Source: Gracilariopsis chorda (Eukaryota; Rhodophyta; Florideophyceae; Gracilariales; Gracilariaceae). From it: a stretch of 64,000 nt of DNA. The notes under the pieces were generated by a model that made no database searches, was not told where the DNA came from, and saw only the letters and a list, made by a program, of their open reading frames with translations. A program made the translations under genes and the position numbers. Location: positions 148,555 to 212,554 of the forward strand of contig NBIV01000108.1 in assembly GCA_003194525.1 (NCBI GenBank), in the 5' to 3' direction. This document shows positions 21,076 through 32,073 of this stretch, in pieces (positions within the stretch are counted from its first letter, which is position 1; each line of letters starts with the position of its first letter).

Positions 21076-21952
21076 ACCTGCACCCTTTTTGTTCTCATGC
21101 CAAAGTTTTTACATGCCTTTAGAGCACGGCAATCAGCAGAAACGAGACTTTCCTTTATCTTAAGTGCAATCACATAATTTTGACTGGGAGAGCGGTTTAT
21201 GTATAGACAAAAACGAAGCGAGAGCTATCAAGCCGCACATGTTACGAAGACGGAATATCTTCCGTTATGGATAGGTGAACGTTTGCTGATCAACTTAACT
21301 GCTCATCAGAGGTTGCCAAGGCAAATCTGTAGATACCATTGAAACGGCGGAGTGAAGTACTTGTTCGAGCCTCGAACAAGTACTTCACTCCGCAGGATCA
21401 ACCGTAGTGAATAGAAACGTGCCTTATTAGCTTCTTCCACGTGTAGTACAACATTCTCAAAACAAGGCAAGCGGTGAGGGTGCCTTAATCCGGATTGCGT
21501 CGCCAACGTGAAGCATACGTGTAAATGAGTACACCTATGTCATGCATAGTATGTAGATAGGTACAAAGGTGATAACTTTACACCTAACCTACATCGGGCA
21601 GCAACGTTCCCAGCGCCTACCTCTGATGTCATCGACCCGAGAAGGTTTTGGTGCCACTGTTGTTTCTAGCTCTCACCAGAACTCCTCGATAAGATCTTGT
21701 TACCCGTGGTACATATCTTTCGTGCAAAGCCTCTGTTCCGGAGGGATATCTACTGCTCTCCAACGCCTCAGCGAACGATCTTTTGCAGATATTCGTGTCA
21801 CAGATCATCAACTGGCATTGAATTGAGTCAGCCATTCACCCATCAACTGAAAGGCCACGAGATTGCGGTATCAGAGTGAAAACATCTTCAGCTGCGACAG
21901 CAACAGTGGATTTGTCCGTCTTAGTCTCGACTGAGCCTTAGTCATTGTTGCC
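21076..21952. promoter_or_regulatory. Divergent promoter region TOP3 / alpha-SNAP
   Basis: This 877-bp region separates two divergent starts. It includes the long palindrome at 21347-21393 and one GGTACAAAGGT motif (21560-21570). No protein is seen. Confidence 0.5.
21347..21393. repeat. Near-perfect palindrome, 23-bp arms with 1-base spacer
   Basis: Arms 21347-21369 (starting GCGGAGTGAAGTAC) and 21371-21393 are exact reverse complements around a single C at 21370. It lies about 270 bp upstream of the TOP3 start and 560 bp upstream of alpha-SNAP. Long palindromes without a spacer tend to be unstable, so its presence suggests recent origin or selection. Confidence 0.9.
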
Positions 21953-22846
21953 ATGAATGCATCGAGAAAGGAAGATGAAGGCGACAATCTGCTTGCGGAA
22001 GCCGAAAAAAAAGTAGCTGCTCGCAGCGGATTCTTCAAGTCGCTTATGGGGCTTTCGTCCTCAAATAAGGAAGAAGCCGCAGAAATGTTCGTTAAAGCAG
22101 CCAACTGCTTCAAACTCGCTAAAGCTTGGACGAAAGCGGGAACTGCGCTCGAGCGAGCTGCGGAAACATATGCAGACATATCTGAAATGCAGTACGAAGC
22201 AGCCTCAAAGTACTCGGAGGCCGGAAAGGCGTACAAGAACGTGGATATTAAGAAAGCAACCCACGCTTATGAGAATGCAGTTAACCTTTACTCGGATGCA
22301 GCTCGTTTTCAGCAATGCGCACGATTAAAGAAAGAGGTTGCTGAGATCTTGGAATCAGAGAATCAAAACGCCGCAGCCTTGGATGCGTATAACGCTGCTG
22401 CAGACTTTTACGATATGGACGATGCGAAGTCGAACGCAAATTCAATGCGAATAAAAGCGGCCAGTCTCAATGCCTTAGAAGGAAAGTTTGCGGAAAGTGC
22501 AGATATGTTCGAATCGATAGCTCAAAACGCCCTTGGCAGCAACATGCTGAAATATGGCGCTAGAGAGCATCTTTTGAAAGCCGGTCTATGTCGCTTGTGC
22601 ATTTCCGATGTGATTGGAGCTCAGCGTGCAGTAGAAAGTTATGACTCCATGGACCCCACTTTTGCAACATCACGAGAAGGTAAGCTTTTGCAGGCGGTGG
22701 TTAAAGCAGTCGATGAAGGTGATGTCGATGCGTTCACAAATCACGTGTTTGAGTATGATTCTCTCAGTAAACTGGACGAGTGGAAGACGACCATTCTTTT
22801 GAAGATCAAAAACAATATCAAGGCCGACGAAGATGACCTGACGTAA
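21953..22846 (+). CDS. SEC17: Alpha-SNAP (Sec17)
   Basis: Alpha-SNAP binds SNARE complexes and recruits the ATPase NSF to take them apart after membrane fusion. The 297-residue length matches the family. The protein is a stack of TPR-like helix pairs, with KKVAARSGFFKSLMG near the N-terminus (the membrane-contact loop region), AANCFKLAKAW, CARLKKEVAEI and the conserved acidic C-terminal segment FTNHVFEYDSLSKLDEWKTT. The very C-terminus ends in the LLKIKNNI helix, which activates NSF. An AATAAA lies 29 bp after the stop. It converges with Nup62 across 74 bp. Confidence 0.95.
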   Translation: MNASRKEDEGDNLLAEAEKKVAARSGFFKSLMGLSSSNKEEAAEMFVKAANCFKLAKAWTKAGTALERAAETYADISEMQYEAASKYSEAGKAYKNVDIKKATHAYENAVNLYSDAARFQQCARLKKEVAEILESENQNAAALDAYNAAADFYDMDDAKSNANSMRIKAASLNALEGKFAESADMFESIAQNALGSNMLKYGAREHLLKAGLCRLCISDVIGAQRAVESYDSMDPTFATSREGKLLQAVVKAVDEGDVDAFTNHVFEYDSLSKLDEWKTTILLKIKNNIKADEDDLT

Positions 22847-22874
22847 AGTGTTTCATCCAACACTGTCCCAAGAA

Positions 22875-22880
22875 AATAAA
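22875..22880 (+). terminator. Poly(A) signal of alpha-SNAP
   Basis: An exact AATAAA lies about 29 bp after the alpha-SNAP stop codon and before the end of the convergent Nup62 gene. The assignment is by position and sequence only. Confidence 0.55.
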
Positions 22881-22920
22881 TCCCCCATTGCATTCGCTTC
22901 TAATTCCATCATGTGTACCT

Positions 22921-25068
22921 TTAATACATCGCATCTGGTCTTCGGACATACATTCGATCCGATTCTCTCGCAATAACTTCACACGCACGAGATACATCTG
23001 CTAGGCGCTTCTGTAGAGAATTGGAGCTTTCGTCCAAGTACTGCAGAGAATCCAAGTGAGCATTAAGAACAGATACAATCTGAGAGACCGTATCTCCCGC
23101 CCCTCCATCGCCTCGTGCGGAACTGCGGCCTCTGTTCAATTCTAGTACTAGGTCCCTTAGAGTCAAAGCCATAGCGTCGAGCTCTTGCATAATTTCAAGT
23201 GATAATCTGTGCATAGATTCTCGCTCAGCATCCCCATAGAGTTTCGACGACGTTCTATATGTTGAACGCGAATCAGTCTTCATCATAACATTCCCGATTT
23301 TACGGTCAACGTCCGCTTCAAGGGCATCCAACAGAGAGTGTAGTTCAGTTTGTTGTGAAAGAATAACATCAAGGTTGTTGGACAACTCCTTATGCGCAAT
23401 CTGCAAAGCTTGAGCGTCTTTGTGAAGTGTTACTATCTTATCTTCATTGGCCACAATTGCTCTGTCCCACTTTGATACCAGAGCCGCACCGCGTTGGAAC
23501 TGCTCGGCAAGATCTGCAACTTCCTCGGTCCACTTGTTAACGACCTCGTCTAAACTAAGATCCTTGATATCAGATGGAACACTAAGAGGTTCTGCCTTTC
23601 CTTGAGCGCCTTGGCCTTGCGTTTGGCCTGGTTTTACTCCCGCGGAGCTTCCTCCACCGAAGAGTGCTAATGCATTGGACGATGAAGCGGCCAGCCCCAG
23701 GGACGGAACTTGAGCAGCGGCGGAGGCCGATCCAAGAACACCTGTACTGGTTGTACCCAAAGCGGAAGATGTGAGAAGGAGTGAAGGGGCTGTGGAGGTT
23801 TTCTCAGAACCAGCTGAGGACTTTGTAGCGGCCCCAGCAGAGGTCGAAGGCTCAGATGTGGAGACACCACTAGCATTGCTGAATAACCCGGCGTTCGTAG
23901 CGTTCGCAGCGTTCGCAGCGTTCGAGGTTCCTGGTGCACTAGCTGAGGAAGCAGACGCAGATCCGAATGAACTGAACCCCTGAGATGACCCGGTGATTGA
24001 AGGTATTGCTGCAGGACTGGAGAATAGCGATTGCGCAGAGGCCGGTGCAGCCCCTAAACTGAAACCAGAAGAAGATTGAGGAGCCGAAGCGGACGGTGTT
24101 GAGCCTAGTGCGCTGGAGAAGTTAAAACCTTGAGAGGCTCCGCCACCTGCTTTTTGCGTTGTAGATGGGGCCTCTGGAAGAGCTGGTGTTGTGTTAGTGT
24201 TGGAAGGAGAAAAAGAAAACCCGGAAGACTGCTGAGCGGAGGAAGGTGTCGTCGAAGGAAGAAAGCTGAACCCCGCTGATGCGGGGGCTTGTTGAGAGGC
24301 CGGCTGCCCAATACTGGACAGCGAAGGAGTTGCTTTCGTTGCACTCTGGAACGGTGTGTTGCCTGATCCATCAGTCGATTGGGCGACACTCGCAACAGGT
24401 GTCCCGAATGCAGAGGCTTTTGGTGCCACCGCTGTCAAGCTAGACGAAAAAGCAGTAGTTCCAGGCGTTCCAGATGCTGAAGCTCCAAGAGCTGCGGTTT
24501 GGAAGCCTCCTGATGCGAGAGGGGATGATGAAGGGGTGGCAAACAGGGATTGTGCCGGCGTTCCCGATGTTACGAACAGGGATCCGGAAGCAGGTTCGGG
24601 AGCTGGAGTTGATGCATTTCCGAACGGAGAAGGGCCGGGAGCGGCTCCCGATTGCACGGCTCCGAACAACGAAGAGGACGTAGGGGCCGAAAGCCCGAAC
24701 AGAGATGATGATGGTGCGGCTACCGTGAGATTATTCGCTGTGGATGAACCGAACGGCGGAAACGCGGAAGAAGCTGGCATTGGAATAGATGACGAAGTCC
24801 CAGGTGTTGCTGTCGGTGCTGCCCCAAACGTTGGTGCGGACGCGGAGGAAGCGAATAATGAAGTGCTGGCAGGTGTCCCAAAAGTAGGAGCTGGAGTAGA
24901 TCCAGACCCGAATAAAGACGAAGAAGATGATGGCGTTGCACCGAAGAGCCCCCCTGATGATGCATTGGTAGTAGATCCAAATAGCATGGGTTGTGATGAG
25001 GAGCCAAACAAAGATGATGAGCTACCACCGAAAGAAAATCCACTACTGCTACCAGATTGGAACGCCAT
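22921..25068 (-). CDS. NUP62: Nucleoporin Nup62/Nsp1
   Basis: This 715-residue protein has the Nup62 plan. Residues 1 to about 480 are a Ser/Ala/Thr/Pro-rich FG domain with many FG, GLFG-like and LFG repeats, and no charged stretches. About 490-715 is the Nsp1_C coiled-coil domain (SLDEVVNKWTEEV, then long heptads). The FG part forms the permeability barrier, and the coiled coil assembles the central channel complex with the Nup54 and Nup58 type partners. Low-complexity coding here produces long open frames on the opposite strand, which I disregard. The start MAFQSGSS runs straight into the repeats. Confidence 0.93.
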   Translation of the reverse strand: MAFQSGSSSGFSFGGSSSSLFGSSSQPMLFGSTTNASSGGLFGATPSSSSSLFGSGSTPAPTFGTPASTSLFASSASAPTFGAAPTATPGTSSSIPMPASSAFPPFGSSTANNLTVAAPSSSLFGLSAPTSSSLFGAVQSGAAPGPSPFGNASTPAPEPASGSLFVTSGTPAQSLFATPSSSPLASGGFQTAALGASASGTPGTTAFSSSLTAVAPKASAFGTPVASVAQSTDGSGNTPFQSATKATPSLSSIGQPASQQAPASAGFSFLPSTTPSSAQQSSGFSFSPSNTNTTPALPEAPSTTQKAGGGASQGFNFSSALGSTPSASAPQSSSGFSLGAAPASAQSLFSSPAAIPSITGSSQGFSSFGSASASSASAPGTSNAANAANATNAGLFSNASGVSTSEPSTSAGAATKSSAGSEKTSTAPSLLLTSSALGTTSTGVLGSASAAAQVPSLGLAASSSNALALFGGGSSAGVKPGQTQGQGAQGKAEPLSVPSDIKDLSLDEVVNKWTEEVADLAEQFQRGAALVSKWDRAIVANEDKIVTLHKDAQALQIAHKELSNNLDVILSQQTELHSLLDALEADVDRKIGNVMMKTDSRSTYRTSSKLYGDAERESMHRLSLEIMQELDAMALTLRDLVLELNRGRSSARGDGGAGDTVSQIVSVLNAHLDSLQYLDESSNSLQKRLADVSRACEVIARESDRMYVRRPDAMY

Positions 25069-25954
25069 CTTGTGGCGTGAAGCAGTTACGGACGGAGAAA
25101 CGCAAATTGATCCGCACCTCGGGCGGTTAAGACTAGTTCATCTGCAGCTGCTTGTGCGAAGCTAGGGCTACACTCGACAAATACGAAGTGGGCAGGTTCG
25201 CAGACAAAAGGAGCAATACGGGATCAACTGCAATACCCTTGTAATGTTGTATGCTTCGTACTTCTCTTGGCTAGAACTGGCGCGTTTTTGAACTCGTGCA
25301 AAGAGTCCTGCATACAAAGCTGACATACCTACACAACGTCAGTATTGGTTCCACAGCCACTTCCCTTACACGTACACATAAATATTAAACGCATTAGCTT
25401 TAGGAGCGTGCCTAAAAAACCAGGCCGTGCCTGATCTAAGAAAAGAGCTGGTGTGGTTGGATGCACCCAGGAGACGAACTTCTCCATTCCTTTATCCAAG
25501 GTATTAGGCTACAGGCTAGACTTTTAACCCTAACCCTTTCTCTTTGTCTTCAGGTGTAACCATTTCCAGAAACAGCCGCGACAATCAAATCTTCTAATCT
25601 GGGCATGTTCAAGCCCACGACTGTTGGACATGGATTCATTCGTCGGACGGCTATGCAAAGAAGTACGCACGCGTTGTGGAACTTTCATACGTATCCCAAA
25701 CTGGAGTGCTGCCAATCTTTGCTCGGTGTCAGCGCATGCGGCGCCGCCGCACTTGTTATTGCCTTGAATTCATCTACAAGAACACAGATTCGATACCCTC
25801 CGAACGGTTTTATGCACGACAATACCAACGCCCTGCACTTCCATGAAGAACAAGTTTTCTGATTATCAGAAGTGAAGTTTTTGTTTCGCTCGCACCTTGT
25901 CGACAGCATCATTCACACGTGAATACCAGCATACCGCAGCATACAATCTGTCCA
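25069..25954. other. Intergenic region Nup62 / AGC kinase
   Basis: This divergent intergenic region of 886 bp contains a small ORF at 25605-25862 without recognisable content. No other feature is supported. Confidence 0.45.
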
Positions 25955-27634
25955 ATGCCCGAATGGAATTTTCTCCGCTACCCGCTACAACGTAGTTCTG
26001 CAACGCTACCGTTTGAGCCTGAAGCCCCAAATCCAAAAAGCTCTCAATCTCTTCGAGTACACCAGGATGTAAACCAACTCTTTTTGTTCAAGAGGCTCGC
26101 CATTCACGCTCAGGGATCCTTATACCACAAACCTTCAGTCCTTCACCGTTCGAAGTTGTATCATGCCCAGCTGAGAAGTTTTACTATCGTTGCATTTCGA
26201 GATGAAACACGCGCTAACGCACAAGACTCTGACTTAGATGATGTTATGGGTGTTCTTCCCATACATAAATATCGCTTTCACTTGACCCAGAAGAACAATG
26301 GCTGCTCCCGCATATATATCACTCCGCATCGTTCAAATTCTTCTCAAGACCCGTTATTGTACATCAAGTTGCAAGATGATATGCAAAGGAGACAATGGAC
26401 CCGAGCGCTGGCCACTTTGACTTCATCTCATTTACCCACTCTACCCAGCCTTAGCGTACAGGCGACAATAGGATCCGGTTTCAGTTCAAAGGTGCTAATG
26501 ATTCAGTCATCTCATGATGATAAGTACTACGCCCTCAAAGTTATTCAAAAGGCGCCCATCCTGAAGTCCGTTGCTGCATTTACTCATGTCGCCGCCGAGC
26601 GGGAGATCATGGCCAAAGTAGGTCCCCATCCATTCGTTATTCCTCTTTGTTTCGCTTTCCAAACCCGCAACTGTCTGTACATGGCAACCCCGTTTTGTGC
26701 AGGCGGAGATTTGGCGTCGTACATGCGAGGAAAGCTTGACCAACCTGATCAACCTACAGTGATTGTGCACCAATCCAAAATCTATAGCGTCTCTCCCTCT
26801 CATCTCCCTGAATGGCAAGCACGCCTCATAACAGCGGAAGTGATTCTAGGGCTAGAGCATCTACATATGCATGGGATTGTGTATCGAGATTTGAAGCTGG
26901 AAAACGTTTTTATCGATGGTACTGGTCACATCAAAATAGGAGACTTAGGTCTGTCCAAATATCTTGAAGGAAACAGTGTTGGCACTGGGCGCTTGAGAAC
27001 GAAGACTATCTGCGGCACTCGCAATTACGTCGCCCCGGAAATGCTCATGGGTACTGCGTATTCGTTTGAAGTGGATTTGTGGAGTCTAGGTGTGATGCTG
27101 TATCGTATTTTGGTGGGGGAATATCCGTACAGGGCAGCCAAGGCCAAAGACTTGTTTGAAATAATCAAGTTTGATAGCGTTGCTATTCCACCATGGTTGT
27201 CTCCTGAAGCTACGGACCTTCTGAAAGGTTTACTTCGAAAGAATCCGAATGACAGACTGACGATTAATTCTGTTAAGAAACATCCCTTCTTTCGCGACTT
27301 GAATTGGTGCGGTGTTCTTAACCTACGATACGAAGCAAGTGTTCCTGATATCCATGCTGGTGTGACCCCTATGGATGCGCTGCACAATTTTGACCTCCGG
27401 CACTTAGAGGACGCAACTGTTGGAGAGTTCACTCCCGAGTCGAACAAAATCAAAGCCCAACGAATTTCTCAGTATATTGCTCTTGACAATGTACTGATTG
27501 GGTTTGAGTACGTACGCTCAACTTTGGAGAATATGGCATCTCCCCTTTCGTTAATAGCAACGTCTGGAAGTCTTTTCTCGAAGCTTGCTTCCATTGATAG
27601 TGATCCCAGCCCTCCTTGGATCGGTCCACGATGA
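25955..27634 (+). CDS. PH-domain AGC protein kinase (AKT-like), copy 1
   Basis: From the ATG at 25955 the protein has 559 residues. A PH-like domain covers about 30-160, ending in the typical Trp helix (RRQWTRAL). The kinase domain follows at about 165-445: YALKVIQK (ATP Lys), GIVYRDLKLEN catalytic loop, TKTICGTRNYVAPEM T-loop with the PDK1-type Thr, and DLWSLGVML. The magnesium motif reads DLG instead of DFG. The AGC tail has a turn/hydrophobic-like LIGFEYV near 515. AKT-type kinases are drawn to membrane phosphoinositides by the PH domain; that role here is inference. A close paralogue lies 2.7 kb downstream in the same direction. Confidence 0.88.
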   Translation: MPEWNFLRYPLQRSSATLPFEPEAPNPKSSQSLRVHQDVNQLFLFKRLAIHAQGSLYHKPSVLHRSKLYHAQLRSFTIVAFRDETRANAQDSDLDDVMGVLPIHKYRFHLTQKNNGCSRIYITPHRSNSSQDPLLYIKLQDDMQRRQWTRALATLTSSHLPTLPSLSVQATIGSGFSSKVLMIQSSHDDKYYALKVIQKAPILKSVAAFTHVAAEREIMAKVGPHPFVIPLCFAFQTRNCLYMATPFCAGGDLASYMRGKLDQPDQPTVIVHQSKIYSVSPSHLPEWQARLITAEVILGLEHLHMHGIVYRDLKLENVFIDGTGHIKIGDLGLSKYLEGNSVGTGRLRTKTICGTRNYVAPEMLMGTAYSFEVDLWSLGVMLYRILVGEYPYRAAKAKDLFEIIKFDSVAIPPWLSPEATDLLKGLLRKNPNDRLTINSVKKHPFFRDLNWCGVLNLRYEASVPDIHAGVTPMDALHNFDLRHLEDATVGEFTPESNKIKAQRISQYIALDNVLIGFEYVRSTLENMASPLSLIATSGSLFSKLASIDSDPSPPWIGPR

Positions 27635-30320
27635 TCTCAAGCAAATGGAACTGCCCGTATGTTGAAATACCGAGAAGGTCACGTTATGATGATGACCTGA
27701 AGTAGAATTGCAACCAAGAGTTGATCCATGAAAACCTGTTTCAATCTTGTGTATTCATACTGCGCACATTCGTGAAGATTATCTATTTCCCTATTTCACT
27801 GCTCTGTTAAGAACAAATGCGCTCTCTCTTCCAATAGAGGTTGCCTTCCATAAACTATGTTATCTGATTCTGGCATACCATCTTGAAATTATTTACACAA
27901 ATGAGTGTAGAGAAAGTTCGAATCAAGCGATTCTGCATACAGTTTCAGTCACTAAACCTCGTCAGATCAGAAAGTTCGAAGTCCCTTGTCACACGAAAGT
28001 TGACATTCCGGTGCAGTTCTTGATCTTGATATCCCAAGAAGAGCAAAATCGATAACAGGGTGGAAAACATAAAGCCATAGGTAGCGTTCTTATCCCTTTG
28101 GATACATTTTCAGTTCATAGGAAGTGTCTACTCATCTGATTTATATCGCTCAGTAAAACTTTCGGGTCGCCCTAAATGTCTTTCAGTCTGTTTGTCGAGC
28201 GACTGTCAGAGTTCCTAATTCGAGATGGTCTGCGAGAAAAGTGAAGTTATCCCTAAAACAAGTTATGTTAAAGTTCCAAGTGGGTGTGTATGTTCCACTC
28301 AAGTGTCTACACATATGGCACAGGGCATTAATCCGTCTACGATGGCGTCCCGATTTTAGCTGATTCGAATCAGAGGAAAGCGATATGAATGCACATCTGG
28401 ATTTGTCTGGACACAAAAGAGATCCAGGTATGGGACAGCTCAGATTTTGCGTTGTGGATGAAATCGGGCTTCTACTTCACTGCGAATATACTCAGATTTC
28501 TTTCAGTCACTCCACGCTTTCTACTGTCATAAAGTTCTGAAATGATTTCTTCCGCATCTGTCATCGAAATGAGTCACGGATCACTTAACTGCCTTCTTTG
28601 CGCTTCCTCGGGGTATTTATTCAGAATCAGAAGCTTTTTTCTAAAAGGCTATTGTACTTCCACTCTGCTTCCACGACATGAACAAAGGCGACAGTATGGG
28701 AAGTCTTGACTTCTTCAATATGATTGAAACGTAAGATGCGGAATACAAGAACTTAACAGGATGTGAGTTACTGCAAGGGACTCCCAGGGATGGTGACTTG
28801 GGATGACATCGGTAATGAAGAAATTGGATGGTATGGTGTCGGATTGCCTAAGAAAAGAGAAGGTTGTTGATAAGAATCCTGCCATGCTTCTGGAATCCGT
28901 AGCACTTACAAGCTGGTACAAGGGAAGGCTACAGGAAAATCATGCACACCGCGTAGTAAAACACGCTGTCTAGGATAGCAGCTCGTAGGCAGATTGTGAA
29001 GAAAGCCGTCTCTTGGTTCTCTCTGTCTTCCATGAGGAAAGAATTTCCGTTGTCCTGTACTATGTGTGTGTGTTTACGGGTACGTGCCTCTAATTCCAAG
29101 GCAGCGCGGTATTCGCTTTCTACAAGTAGAATGCTAATTATCTATTCGACGGCCAAATTCCCCTTATAGACCCAATCGCATCTCCATTTGGCTTCCTCAT
29201 CCGGCGTAACTTTACAGTGTTTTATAGCCTTTTCGGAAGGTCGGCACACCTCGACGGGCGAAACTGCATGTGCCCAGAGCGGGACTCGCTATCTTGCAGT
29301 GGTCCCCCACCACAACGGTATCCAGCGCAAAGCGATTTAGCATCGTGATTCCAGATCGGCTACGACAACTGTGACGCCCCGCATTCTTGTACTATGGAGG
29401 AAGCAGGGGGGCCTTCGTTGGCATTTGTCTAAAAGAGGTCACACAGAACACTTTGGCTGTTCGGAATTAGAAAGTTGTAGATGTTCTACATTCAGATGTC
29501 ACACTCAAAACAGTTGTCCTAACCCCATGCTGGAGAACTTTGAAAGGCGTAAAGCCAATCGGCAACAAACAGAGAAACTCGAATTTCCCCCAAGGAAGAT
29601 GGGGTTTCTCCGAGACAACACCCAACTCTTTCAGTAAGAAGGCTGCTTCTCCTTACGGGTGTGAGCGAACAGCTATCAGCAACTCCTTGTCCGTTTACTT
29701 GATATTCTAATAGGTATTGAAACATAGATTAGTGTATAACAACGGCACTTGCCACGAAATGTGTGTCTTTCACACCCGTTTGCTTGAGTTCTCCAAAGAA
29801 TGGGAACCTAGAAAAGACTGCTTAGAGTCCACGTGTGACCTGATTTGGGATGCGTCGTGGTATAACTATCCTTGGGTAAATTAGTCGCTTCCATGGCAAG
29901 AGTCAACCAAACTGAACTCGATATTTGGTGATATACAGTTACAAGCGGTTGTAGGAGTGACTCTCAACTTTGAGATGTCTTGTACGGTTGGGCTTAGCCT
30001 TATTTGGCCTAACGATGACGTCACATTCATACGATCTCTAAGATTAGTCCAAGAACGGAAACTTGACTAGCACTGCTTTATCGCTGTCCATTAATCATAT
30101 CTGAATCAGTCAAGAGGTCTTTAGGGGCCAAAACATATGTCAATTCGTGCATATTCCATAACTAGAATCCACTGTTCAAGCCAAGAGTTCAAATGCTCTC
30201 TGTATGACCCCTAGGATTTCTTGATTTCGGCTCCGAGATTGAGAGTAGCAACGAACTGCGGTTCACTGTCCTCAAGTTTGCTTTTTAGGAAGCACAAGCG
30301 CACCAACACTTGGAATAAGC
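27635..30320. other. Gene-free stretch between tandem kinases
   Basis: These 2.7 kb hold only short ORFs without recognisable content. A dispersed-repeat copy lies at 29063-29290. A degenerate tRNA-like sequence (box-A-like TGGCACAGGG then GATTCGAATC) lies at about 28315-28375 but cannot fold an acceptor stem. Confidence 0.5.
29063..29290. repeat. Dispersed repeat, copy 2
   Basis: 29168-29290 matches 12221-12310 in the same direction, with an extra 30-bp insertion after CCGGCG. 29063-29100 matches 12430-12469 inverted (TGTGTGTGTTTA...CTCTAATTCCAAG). The mosaic order suggests rearrangement or an element with inverted parts. Confidence 0.5.
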
Positions 30321-32073
30321 ATGCCAGAGAGGGGCGTTCGACATCATCAAAACGCTGAAATCGATATTGATAGGCAAACTAACATGGATGTCAAAACTCC
30401 TCGTCGCCACGTACCTCGATCTCTGGCGGCACATTATGCTTCACTGCCAGATAAGAAAGGGTTAGCAAATTCGAACGAGCATCTAATCCTCTTTAAAGGT
30501 CAGCGTTTAATAGCCTTTGGAGATGCTTATTTCAAAACAACAAGGTTTCAGAGAACAAAACGGTACTACGCCGAACTACGAGGGAGCACTGTTGTCTTGT
30601 TCCGATCTGAGGTTGAAGATAATCCTAATGCATCTTCGATTGAAGATGTAATAAGCGTCTTTCCGCTTAATCAGTATTTTTTTTTGCATCGAGCAGCGAG
30701 ACGATGGTATTTCCAGAGTTTGTGTGGGACATGACAGGTTCATCGAAAACGAAATAATGTACATACGGATAAAACGCAATGAAGAGGAACTTCAAGAATG
30801 GAGAAAAGGGCTCACTGAAATCATCAAGTACCCACTACCGAATTTGTCTACGTTAAGAATTGAATCTATTATTGGCAGAGGGGGGGGTGGAAAGGTATTT
30901 GTTGTTCAGTCAAGACAAGATGGGAAGCTATACGCGCTCAAGGTCATTGATAAGCTTCAAACTTTCAAAACCGCAAAGGCATTTAGACACGTATCGTCGG
31001 AGAGGCTTATTATGGAGAGATTTGGCAGGCATCCTTTTCTTCTACATGTTGAATTCGCCTTTCAATCTGATGCAAATTTGTTCATTGGTTCCCAGTTTTG
31101 CCCAGGGGGAGATCTTGCGTCGTATATTAGGCAGAAAGGGAACAGAAGTATACCCTATGACGGAAAAGACTACATTGGATCAGTGCAAACTGGTCGCCCA
31201 AGGCGATATCCAAGATTGACTGAAGAACAAACAAGGTCCATCGCTTGCGAAATTGTTCTTGGGTTAGAACATCTGCATTCAAAAGGTGTCGTTTATCGTG
31301 ATTTGAAACCGGAGAACATCTTCATCGATGAAGATGGTCACCTAAAGATCGGGGATTATGGACTTGCGAAGTTACTCGAGGAGCCTAGTTCTGGAACCCG
31401 AAGCCTCAGAACTGCAAGCGTATGCGGGACGAGGAATTATCTTTCCCCAGAGATGTTAGCGGGTAAACCGTACTCCTACGAGTCGGATATGTGGAGTTTT
31501 GGAGTCATGCTGTACAGAATCATGATCGGTGCGTTCCCTTTCGACGCAAACAGAACCAAGGAAGTGTTTCAACGAATCAAAAAGGATACGTTAGACACGC
31601 CAAACTGGCTTTCTACTGAAGCTCGAGAGCTTCTACGAGGTCTCTTGCAAAAGGATCCAAGAAAAAGACTTACTGCAGAAAGGATGAAAAGAATGCCATT
31701 CTTTGCAAAGGTCGACTGGGACGCCGTCCTACGAAAGAATTGCTCTCCTAGCATTTCGGATGTCTCTGTAGGTGATAGACTATCTGACGTATTGGAAAAT
31801 TTTGATCTCACAAAACTGGAAGGCATAAGTGTTGGTGATTACATGTATGGTCATATTGAAGAAGCAACACCCGCGACTGCTCCATCACACAAGAGGGACC
31901 CTCGGGGAATACTGATTGGTTTTGAGTACGCACACAAAGACGAAGATAGACTGAATGATGGTCCAGAGCTTTTGGTGAAGACACGAAGTGGTGGATTGTT
32001 TTCCAGGATTACTTCCTTGGACTTCGACCAGCTCCCGTCTCCTAGAGGAATATTTTCAAGTGGAAGCAAGTAA
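30321..32073 (+). CDS. PH-domain AGC protein kinase, copy 2, frameshifted in a T9 run
   Basis: The ATG is at 30321. The reading frame breaks inside the PH-like domain at a run of nine Ts (30677-30685) and resumes one base later, where the frame reads straight through to 32073. Before and after the break the sequence follows copy 1 closely (DGISRV against NGCSRI), so this is one gene. The kinase domain is complete: IIGRGGGGKV, YALKVIDK, GVVYRDLKPEN, TASVCGTRNYLSPEM and DMWSFGVML. The magnesium motif is DYG, not DFG. The AGC tail has ILIGFEYA. The cause may be a true mutation or an error in the T run. The other motifs have no damage, which favours error or very recent loss. Confidence 0.82.

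Noticed and set aside
24356-25165. 269-codon frame opposite Nup62
   Set aside because: A mirror of the low-complexity FG-repeat coding; no domain.
25605-25862. 85-codon ORF before the first AGC kinase
   Set aside because: Short, unrecognised, and likely part of the promoter region.
28312-28380. tRNA-like TGGCACAGGG plus GATTCGAATC
   Set aside because: The T-arm pairs but acceptor ends do not, so no functional tRNA is called.
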